13,523 nucleotides of DNA. It comes from a bacterium. Its GTDB lineage: Bacteria; UBA9089; CG2-30-40-21. The position numbers and the translations under genes were made by a program. The stretch covers positions 1 through 13,523 of the forward strand of contig JASEHA010000033.1 in assembly GCA_030018795.1 (NCBI GenBank), given 5' to 3'. Below the pieces are notes generated by a model that saw only the letters and a list, made by a program, of their open reading frames with translations, was not told the DNA's origin and made no database searches. Shown one piece after another: positions 6,341 through 13,523 of this stretch (positions are counted from its first letter, which is position 1; each line of letters starts with the position of its first letter).

Positions 6341-9300
6341 CTACCTAATGACTGCCATCTTACCAATCCTTACTTCTTGCCTGCCATTATACTCAACAAT
6401 CATTCGATAGATATACACACCATTAGCTATTTCACGGCCTGCCTCATTCTTGCAGTCCCATGTATCCATCTTTACAGGTACGCTATTGCTATTCTTACTA
6501 CCTGACCAGACTGGATCACCTGCTACATCATATACATCCACACTTACCTTAATCGTGCCACCTGTAACCGCAACCGTACCATCAACCGTACCCGTACCAA
6601 ATTCACAGATAAATGTAGTGTTACCATTATAGGTTGGATTTGGATAATTGTAAGCATCTGTCACCATTAGATCAGCTATGTTGATAACCACCTGCTTCAT
6701 CTGTGATGCCCACTCACTATTAATCACCGGAGCTGTCATCTCTACATTCGAGGCATCGCCCCCAGCTATCATCATATTCTTATCATAAGCCTCTACTCGG
6801 TACTTATACTCACCCGGCTCTCTGAATATAATCCCCTTGCATTCATACAGCCCATTATATGACTGACCACTTCCAGAAACAAACTGCATGGCAAATGGAC
6901 TACCCGGTATTGGTGTACCATCAACATTGGCAACATAGAGTTTTGGATACCCGGCAGCAGGCGGATTATTATCTGCATCCTGATATCTGACCAGGTATCT
7001 AAATGTTGTCTTCTTTGCCACACCACTTTCAGGATTCACACCATCTGTGCCATATCCTGTATCCTCAACCCATGAGAGTACAGGGGCATTGGTAATCATC
7101 AACCCATTCTTCAGCTTGGTTGGTATGCCAGCAGCTACAGCATTGATATTATCATATGCCTCAAACTTGTAGCTGTAAGCACCAATCGGCAGATTTATCG
7201 TATCTGTAGTGGCAAATACTGCTCCCTGTGCATAGGTGCTTGTACCAACATTGACTAATGGATAGCTGCCAACCAGTGTGGTTACATTCTTATAGATAGA
7301 TACCTTCGGATACCCATTCTTTGGTGCCTGACTCTCTGGATCCGCATACCTGATACTAAATACCAGATTCGTTTCAGGTGTACCAACATTTGGATTAACA
7401 CCATCAGCAAGATACTCTTCAGAACCAACCCAACTTATTACTGGCGGGGAGTTCTTTGTCCCGTTTACATTTGGACCCTGATATTCTGAAGTTGGCATAC
7501 CAGGTACCTTAAGGTAATTCATTGTCTCAAAGTAATAAGTATAGGCATCTGAAACAAGTGGCAGTATATTAGTATATTCATACTGTTTACCCATTTCAGG
7601 CTTATTTCTATCCCTTGATATCATAGCAAATGGACTCCCCTTTATCTCTTTACCGCCGCACAGGATATGTACCTTTGGATAACCAGGATATGGTACATAA
7701 TTGCCTGGATCCATATATCTCACCTTAAAGGTAAATCTTGTCTGGCTAACCTGACCTGTTGCAGGTGTATGTTCTCCGTCACTTAAGGATGGGGCATAGG
7801 CTACGTATGGACCCTTTTGCGTGCTGCAAGGAACACCTGTAGCAATCAGACCATACGAATCCTTAGCACCAAAGCTATAATAGTATATCCCTGGAGCCAA
7901 TCTAATCTCAGCCCGATACAGCATCCCTTCTGCATACGTCCTTGTTCCAGCAGCCATCATTGGATACTCTGTGCTTGTAACCTCTCCCTGTTTCTTGATC
8001 TTAACCACTGGATAGCCATCATATGGTGCATCATTATTAATATCTTTATACATAACCTCAAACACAAATACCTGTTCTGGTTCACCAACTACAGGGTCAA
8101 CACCAGATTTCTTACCAGTTGGCCAGAAAAGTGTTGGTCCAATATTCCTGCCGCTTACGATTGGTCCCATCAATATCTGATCTGCCACACCACCAGCTGG
8201 AACGCCATAGCTATCCTCAGCCATGAATTTATAAGAATACTCTCCATTATTCGATAAAGAGACAGTAACATAATAGAGAACACCCTTCTTATAATCCCTA
8301 TCTACTGAGGCTACTGGCTTCATGATATAGCCTGCCTTCCGCGGTGTTATATCCTCTCCACCTACAAACAAATGCAGTCGTGGAGAATTTACATCCGGGG
8401 CATCACCATCAATATCTGTATACCGTATCTTGAAGATAAAATTCGTTCCAACCTTACCTTCATGAGGCTCAAGACCATCATACTCATAACCAACATACTC
8501 TGTGCCCAGCCATGAAAGATATGGCATACTGCTAACCACTGGACCATTTTGCTTGGTAGCCGGCACACCTTGAGCAGGAACATTATTAATATCATAAGCC
8601 ACAAACTGATAGCTATAGACACCTGTCAATGGCAGATTGACGCTATAGGTATACAGCTTACCATCTTTATAGTTATTATCTAACGAATCAACATGATCCA
8701 TGGTAAAGCTATCAAACAGAGTATCTCCATTGAAGATAGCCACCTTTGGATAACCTGGTGCTGGTGATTCGTTATCATAATCTGAATACTTTACAGTAAA
8801 GACAAAGCTTTGCCCACACTGACCGCTATCTGGATCAACACCATCACGGATATATCCATTACTTATCTTGCTCCACTCTAATACCGGCGGGGTACTTACA
8901 TCCGGGGTATCTATTAGCCTGCTCACAGGCTCACCAGTTGCCGGCACACCCCATCTGTCCATAGCCTCAAACTTATAGGTATAATCTGACCCACCAACAG
9001 GGAATTTATACTCTACCTTATAGATAACCCCAGCCTTGTACACAGCATCTGTCTCACCTTGTGTAACCTTAATCATGGTCTTTGGACTTTCTCCAGCCAG
9101 TTCTACATCACCCTTATAGATATGAAGCTTCGGATAACCAGGATATGGCTTGTCACCATCAGGATCTGTATATCTTACCTGATAGATAAACACTGTAGTC
9201 TTGGCTGAACCAAACTCTGGATTTATTCCATCCTTTTCATAACCTGGATCGCCTATCCAGCTTAATACCGGTGCACCACTAACCGTTGGACCCTCCTTAG

Positions 9301-12300
9301 CCGCAACCGCTACACCAATAGCTGTCGCACCTACAGCATCCTTTGCCTCAAACTTATATGAATACCTGCCTGCAACAGGGAATGTTGATGTAGCCAACCT
9401 GTATATTGCACCCGTACTCCAGCTGCCTGACTCATATTCCATAACCATGCTGCCAATCAATTGACCCAGCGGACTATAGATATACACCTTTGGATATCCA
9501 TCAGCTATCGCATCATTATTGACATCCATATACTTAACCTTATAAACACACATCTTTCCTGATTCAACACCATCTGGACTTATCCCATCAGCCTCATACC
9601 CTGGCTCACCAGTCCATGCAATCTCAGGAGCAGTATTAACACCACTGACGGTTGGTCCCTGATATACATCTGTCCTTGCCAGCTCATTATTCCTATTAAA
9701 TGCCTCAAACCAGAATGTATATTGACCGCTATACGGCAACGAACTCTTATACTGATATGCCTTGCCATCGGTGTAGGTCATATCCATGAATTCTACTGGT
9801 GACATCAGACCACTCTTTATCTCTTTTTCACCAAGTAAGATATGTATCTTTGGATAACCTGTCTTTGGAGCCTGATTATTTGAATCAGTATAGGTAACAC
9901 TATAGGTAAACAATGTTGTATTAGCTGTACCTGTATCCAGATCAATGCTACCATTACTCATGCTGCATCCTGTAGTTACCACCGTTGGTCCAACAGAGAT
10001 ATTCGTCGGCGTACCAAGTGCATTTGCACCCTTACCATCCTGTGCCTCAAACTTATAAGAATATGTCCCGGCTAACGAAAGATTAACCGCAACCGAGTAG
10101 ATGCCAGATGTAGCCGTACCGCTTTCAAGTGTAAGATCATATGAGATAGAGTTATTATCAGATGCGTATATTACCACCCTGATATATGCCGGGCCATCGC
10201 TGTCATCTGTATATCTTATCTTATAGGTAAACTTATCACCTACTGCCCCCATCAATGGCAACACACCAGTTGTACCATAGTTCACACCACCTGCCCATGA
10301 AAGGACTGGAGACATATTTACCTTTGGACCAGACATTATCTGCGTAGCCGTACCTATGGCTGCCATACCAATTGTATCCTCTGCACTGAAGGAGTAACTG
10401 TATACCCCTTTGCCCATCAGCTTTGTTGTATAGCTAAAGATGACACCATCTGCATAATCCGTCCCTGTCCCAAACATCTTGCCTTCTATGGTCTCACCAC
10501 CTGTAGAGGTAATTATTACCCTGGGTGAATTGGCTGACGGCGACATCAGACCTGTATACCTTACCTTGAATGTAAACTCAGTATCCTTTGTCCCCTCATC
10601 CGGAGATACGCCATCACTTTCATAACCCTCAATCTCTGCCCAGTTAAGAACAGGTACTGTAGATACCAGCGGACCAATCCGCTGCTTCAATGGCTCACCA
10701 CAAGCAGGTATGCCCTTAATATCTATTACCTCAAACCGATATGAGTATGTACCATTATCTGGCAAAGTAGTTGATGTTGAGAATATAACCCCTCCTGAAT
10801 AATTTGTACTACTACCAGACAGTACCAGACTACCTACCTCAGTATTATCCTTAGAAATGATTACCCTTGGATAACCTATAGCCGGTGCCAACATATGTGT
10901 ATACTTTACCTTAAAGGTAAATGTTGTCTCAGGAGAGCCTGTATCTGGTGAGACACCATCTGTCTCATAACCCATACTGCCTGTACCAACCCAACTTAAG
11001 GTAGGATATACCCCAACCCATGGCCCGCGATGAAGTGATGTAGCCTGACCAATAGCTGGTACACCATAAATATCCCTTGCCTCGTATCTATACTCATAGT
11101 AGCCAGGCTCACTAATGGTATACTTAGCCACCCAGTATGATCCAGTGTAATGTGGAATATTGCCCCACATATCCATTGGCACATTCTTATATACATCCCC
11201 ATTCTTATAAAGCACTACCCTTGGATAGCCACTCTTTGGTATATCGCCATCCTTTTCTTTATACCGACAACGGAACATAAACTGACTGCCAGCAGCACCA
11301 GTTTCTGGAGTAAGGCTTTCCTCAAACAAGACTGGAGCATTGCTGACAAAGTAGACATTATTAAAGTCACATGACCACTTCCCACCCTCTTGAGTATCTA
11401 CGCTTATTCTTATTGTCTTTGACCCAAGCGGCATAGCCGGCAGTATAACCTCTATGGTCACTGTCCCATCTGGTGATATTCTCATGGTCTTATACAGGGT
11501 ATTGTATGTCCCGATATTATTTACTATCTCATGTATCATCAGGATATTATTATACTGGTCAAGCTCCATGCCCTTGATTACTCCATTACTCGGGAAACCA
11601 GTAGCATTAAAGGTAATCTTATACCCTGCCTCTGGCGGTCCAGCGATATACTCACCAAGGTCAATATACGGTTTAACCTCATACATGCCATGGAAGTTAA
11701 ATCTTGCCTCATTAATTGGAACAGTGATGTCCTGCATCCCTACTGGAATATTGGGTATGGTAATAGTTGTTGAACCAAATGTCCCATCCGGGGCTATGGT
11801 AATCTGCCCATGAGCCGTTGTCCTGCTTCCAACAAGGATGGTATTTGGTGCGATTACATCACCAGATATAAAGCCTCTGCCAGATACTGTTATTGTTGCA
11901 CCAACTAAGCCATAACCAAATTCAGGTGATATATTGATTACCATCATCCTGAGATAAGCCTCAGCACTTGTTGTCAGACTGGTTGCTGTTACCTTTACCC
12001 TGCTTTCAGGTTGTGAAACAAGGATGAACTGGATATTAAACGTTCCATTCTCACTTGCCTTGCCAGAAACGATATTGCTTCTGTCACCAAAGTCAATGCG
12101 GATGTTTTCACCTGAACCAAACCCTGTACCAATAACTGAGATAATCTCACCCGCACTCCCATAATCAGGTGAAAGGATGATAGCCGTAAGTATCTTTAAT
12201 GAAACAGTATCAACCAGTTCATTCACACTTACAGTCACAGTCTTGCTGCCCACTGTCTGGCTGTCAATCGTAAATGTTACCTCAAACATACCACGATTAT

Positions 12301-13523
12301 CTGTAACAGTGGTTGCTATTGGGTCTGTTATACCAAAGGAAACTGATACAGCTTGATCCGCACCATAGCCAGTACCCATCATCCTGACAATACTGCCAAC
12401 CGTTGCCTTGTTTGGAGTCATGTAAACGATAACATGATTGATAAAGAAGGTATTCTCAGCATTAGTAATTTCCCCTGCTGCCTTTATGGTTGTCGTTCCA
12501 TAGGGTTGTGTATCAACTGTGAATGTTGTATTGAACCAGCCGCGTGTATCAGCTGCTACCTGTTTGATATTAGCATTTGTGCCCAGGCTAATCGTGATAC
12601 TATCATTGGCTGCATAGCCTGTGCCACTGATGGTTACCATTGTGCCTACCGTACCAGTTGAAGGTGTTACCCTGTAAACCTCTGGCAAGATGAAGAATAC
12701 ATTTCTTGCCACGCTGACACCGCTTGCAGTAATGGTTGTTGTCCCATACACTTGAGTATCAACCGTAAACACGCAGGTGAATGACCCGTTTATGCTGGCT
12801 TCTGCCTGCTGGATAAAGGCACTTGTGCCAAAGCTAACCATGATATTGTCATTTGCACCATAGCCTGTGCCGCTAATGGTTACCATTGTCCCAACCGTAC
12901 CAGATGTCGGCAGCACGCTGTATACCTCTGGCAGGATAACAAAGCTGTTATACGCTACCGATATACCTGCAACAGTAATGGTTGTTGTCCCATACCTTTG
13001 CGTATCAACCGTCCATGTTGTGCTGAACCAGCCGCTTACATCTGCTGCTGTCTGCTGAATATTGACATTTGTGCCAAAGGCTACGGTGATATTGTCTCCT
13101 GCAGCATAGCCTGTACCGCTGACAGTAACTATCGTCCCAACTGTGCCAGATGTTGGTATCACGCTGTAAACCTCTGGAAGAATAACAAAGCTGTTATACG
13201 CTGTGGCTATTCCTGCAGCAGTAATAGTTGTTGTCCCAAACACCTGAGTATCAACCGTGAATGTTGTAGAGAACCAGCCGCGTGTATCTGCTGCTGTCTG
13301 CTGGATATTGGCATTTGTGCCAAAGCCAATGGTTATATTGTCACCTGCAGCATAGCCTGTGCCGCTGATAGTTACCTTTGTGCCAACCGTGCCAGATGTC
13401 GGCAGCACGCTATATACCTCTGGTAGGATGCTGAACACATTGCTTGCCACGCTTACACCGCTGGCAGTAATGGTTGTTGTGCCAAACACTTGAGTATCAA
13501 CGGTGAATGTTGTAGAGAACCAG
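6341..13523 (-). CDS. Giant TIG/Ig-repeat surface protein with FlgD-like/T9SS-like C-terminal tail (start beyond right edge)
   Basis: The frame is open to the right edge, and the bases beyond a GTG at 13489 still encode the repeat (WFSTTFTVDTQ), so that GTG is not the start. Counting residues from 13489: 1-409 are TIG-like repeats of 82 residues (motifs PTSGTVGT, VTISGTGYAAGDN, FTVDTQ, YGTTTIT); about 410-714 are more diverged TIG-like domains; about 715-2255 are thirteen Ig-like repeats of ~119 residues (each with GYPKVxIY, then YSYKFEAxD, then a GPxVS linker); about 2256-2382 are a C-terminal domain with YPNP near 2280, VSVDVYDVAGDPVW, GVYIYRMIV and a basic-hydrophobic end. That tail resembles FlgD-like Ig and type IX secretion sorting domains. 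The likely role is adhesion or surface-layer/fibre formation. No catalytic domain is visible. The next gene is a PorV-like outer-membrane protein. Confidence 0.9.
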   Translation of the reverse strand, partial: WFSTTFTVDTQVFGTTTITASGVSVASNVFSILPEVYSVLPTSGTVGTKVTISGTGYAAGDNITIGFGTNANIQQTAADTRGWFSTTFTVDTQVFGTTTITAAGIATAYNSFVILPEVYSVIPTSGTVGTIVTVSGTGYAAGDNITVAFGTNVNIQQTAADVSGWFSTTWTVDTQRYGTTTITVAGISVAYNSFVILPEVYSVLPTSGTVGTMVTISGTGYGANDNIMVSFGTSAFIQQAEASINGSFTCVFTVDTQVYGTTTITASGVSVARNVFFILPEVYRVTPSTGTVGTMVTISGTGYAANDSITISLGTNANIKQVAADTRGWFNTTFTVDTQPYGTTTIKAAGEITNAENTFFINHVIVYMTPNKATVGSIVRMMGTGYGADQAVSVSFGITDPIATTVTDNRGMFEVTFTIDSQTVGSKTVTVSVNELVDTVSLKILTAIILSPDYGSAGEIISVIGTGFGSGENIRIDFGDRSNIVSGKASENGTFNIQFILVSQPESRVKVTATSLTTSAEAYLRMMVINISPEFGYGLVGATITVSGRGFISGDVIAPNTILVGSRTTAHGQITIAPDGTFGSTTITIPNIPVGMQDITVPINEARFNFHGMYEVKPYIDLGEYIAGPPEAGYKITFNATGFPSNGVIKGMELDQYNNILMIHEIVNNIGTYNTLYKTMRISPDGTVTIEVILPAMPLGSKTIRISVDTQEGGKWSCDFNNVYFVSNAPVLFEESLTPETGAAGSQFMFRCRYKEKDGDIPKSGYPRVVLYKNGDVYKNVPMDMWGNIPHYTGSYWVAKYTISEPGYYEYRYEARDIYGVPAIGQATSLHRGPWVGVYPTLSWVGTGSMGYETDGVSPDTGSPETTFTFKVKYTHMLAPAIGYPRVIISKDNTEVGSLVLSGSSTNYSGGVIFSTSTTLPDNGTYSYRFEVIDIKGIPACGEPLKQRIGPLVSTVPVLNWAEIEGYESDGVSPDEGTKDTEFTFKVRYTGLMSPSANSPRVIITSTGGETIEGKMFGTGTDYADGVIFSYTTKLMGKGVYSYSFSAEDTIGMAAIGTATQIMSGPKVNMSPVLSWAGGVNYGTTGVLPLMGAVGDKFTYKIRYTDDSDGPAYIRVVIYASDNNSISYDLTLESGTATSGIYSVAVNLSLAGTYSYKFEAQDGKGANALGTPTNISVGPTVVTTGCSMSNGSIDLDTGTANTTLFTYSVTYTDSNNQAPKTGYPKIHILLGEKEIKSGLMSPVEFMDMTYTDGKAYQYKSSLPYSGQYTFWFEAFNRNNELARTDVYQGPTVSGVNTAPEIAWTGEPGYEADGISPDGVESGKMCVYKVKYMDVNNDAIADGYPKVYIYSPLGQLIGSMVMEYESGSWSTGAIYRLATSTFPVAGRYSYKFEAKDAVGATAIGVAVAAKEGPTVSGAPVLSWIGDPGYEKDGINPEFGSAKTTVFIYQVRYTDPDGDKPYPGYPKLHIYKGDVELAGESPKTMIKVTQGETDAVYKAGVIYKVEYKFPVGGSDYTYKFEAMDRWGVPATGEPVSRLIDTPDVSTPPVLEWSKISNGYIRDGVDPDSGQCGQSFVFTVKYSDYDNESPAPGYPKVAIFNGDTLFDSFTMDHVDSLDNNYKDGKLYTYSVNLPLTGVYSYQFVAYDINNVPAQGVPATKQNGPVVSSMPYLSWLGTEYVGYEYDGLEPHEGKVGTNFIFKIRYTDIDGDAPDVNSPRLHLFVGGEDITPRKAGYIMKPVASVDRDYKKGVLYYVTVSLSNNGEYSYKFMAEDSYGVPAGGVADQILMGPIVSGRNIGPTLFWPTGKKSGVDPVVGEPEQVFVFEVMYKDINNDAPYDGYPVVKIKKQGEVTSTEYPMMAAGTRTYAEGMLYRAEIRLAPGIYYYSFGAKDSYGLIATGVPCSTQKGPYVAYAPSLSDGEHTPATGQVSQTRFTFKVRYMDPGNYVPYPGYPKVHILCGGKEIKGSPFAMISRDRNKPEMGKQYEYTNILPLVSDAYTYYFETMNYLKVPGMPTSEYQGPNVNGTKNSPPVISWVGSEEYLADGVNPNVGTPETNLVFSIRYADPESQAPKNGYPKVSIYKNVTTLVGSYPLVNVGTSTYAQGAVFATTDTINLPIGAYSYKFEAYDNINAVAAGIPTKLKNGLMITNAPVLSWVEDTGYGTDGVNPESGVAKKTTFRYLVRYQDADNNPPAAGYPKLYVANVDGTPIPGSPFAMQFVSGSGQSYNGLYECKGIIFREPGEYKYRVEAYDKNMMIAGGDASNVEMTAPVINSEWASQMKQVVINIADLMVTDAYNYPNPTYNGNTTFICEFGTGTVDGTVAVTGGTIKVSVDVYDVAGDPVWSGSKNSNSVPVKMDTWDCKNEAGREIANGVYIYRMIVEYNGRQEVRIGKMAVIR
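6730..11346 (-). repeat. Thirteen diverged Ig-like repeats of about 119 residues
   Basis: Within the giant protein a unit recurs thirteen times: a strand ending in LSW, a D-G-x-x-P-x-x-G turn, FxFKVRYTD with an acidic patch (DGD or NND), GYPKVxIY, a variable insert, then TYSYKFEAxDxxGxxAxG and GPxVS. Units differ by substitutions and small indels, so this is an old expansion. The spaced acidic DxDxD-like patch in many copies could bind calcium; this is inference. Confidence 0.8.
12262..13523 (-). repeat. Tandem 246-bp repeats encoding TIG-like domains
   Basis: The DTQ motif recurs at exact 246-bp steps (+ strand starts 12507, 12753, 12999, 13245, 13491), with one 249-bp step below 12507. The right-edge 36 bases (13488-13523) differ from 13242-13277 at only 2 positions, so the array continues beyond the window and has been expanded or homogenised recently. 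Confidence 0.9.

Noticed and set aside
12998..13426. Long plus-strand open frames opposite the giant gene (also 11454-11813, 12353-12661 and 7817-8257)
   Set aside because: They are antisense shadows of the repeated minus-strand coding sequence, with Cys/Ile/Ser-rich, low-complexity translations and no ribosome-binding sites.

Overview
The window carries five genes, all on the minus strand, from an AT-rich Gram-negative (diderm) bacterium. The outer-membrane barrel of the PorV/PorQ (UPF0164) type, the very long Ig-repeat surface protein and the 'YPNP' C-terminal tail are typical of uncultured candidate phyla and of Bacteroidota-like lineages with type IX-type secretion. That placement is inferred from family content only; there is no rRNA or other marker gene here.

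In transcription order (right to left): (1) 13523-6341, a giant surface protein whose start lies beyond the right edge. It has at least five near-perfect 246-bp TIG-like repeats, further TIG-like domains, thirteen ~119-residue Ig-like repeats and a FlgD-like/T9SS-like C-terminal tail. (2) 6200-5196, a PorV/PorQ-family outer-membrane protein, probably in the same transcription unit but separated by a strong hairpin. (3) 5195-4743, noncoding, with a near-consensus sigma70 promoter and a long leader. (4) 4742-4518, a small excisionase-family helix-turn-helix protein, ending in a terminator-like hairpin. (5) 4402-3968, a four-helix membrane protein flanked by two related REP-like palindromes. (6) 3664-3967, noncoding. 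(7) 3663 to the left edge, a large exported multidomain protein: signal peptide, ConA/LamG-like, Ig, PA14, Ig, ConA/LamG-like, two Ig-like domains and a LolA-like domain. It is interrupted by an apparent one-base insertion near 2749.

Functional reading: the window is mostly cell-envelope and surface biology. The giant protein and the PorV-like barrel are plausibly a surface substrate and an outer-membrane secretion or attachment partner. The PA14/ConA protein looks like a second exported, possibly glycan-binding, protein. The HTH/membrane-protein pair between them has no assigned function. The least ordinary points are the LolA-like fold fused behind PA14/ConA modules, the giant repeat protein next to a PorV-like gene, and the single-base lesion in an otherwise open reading frame of more than 1200 codons.
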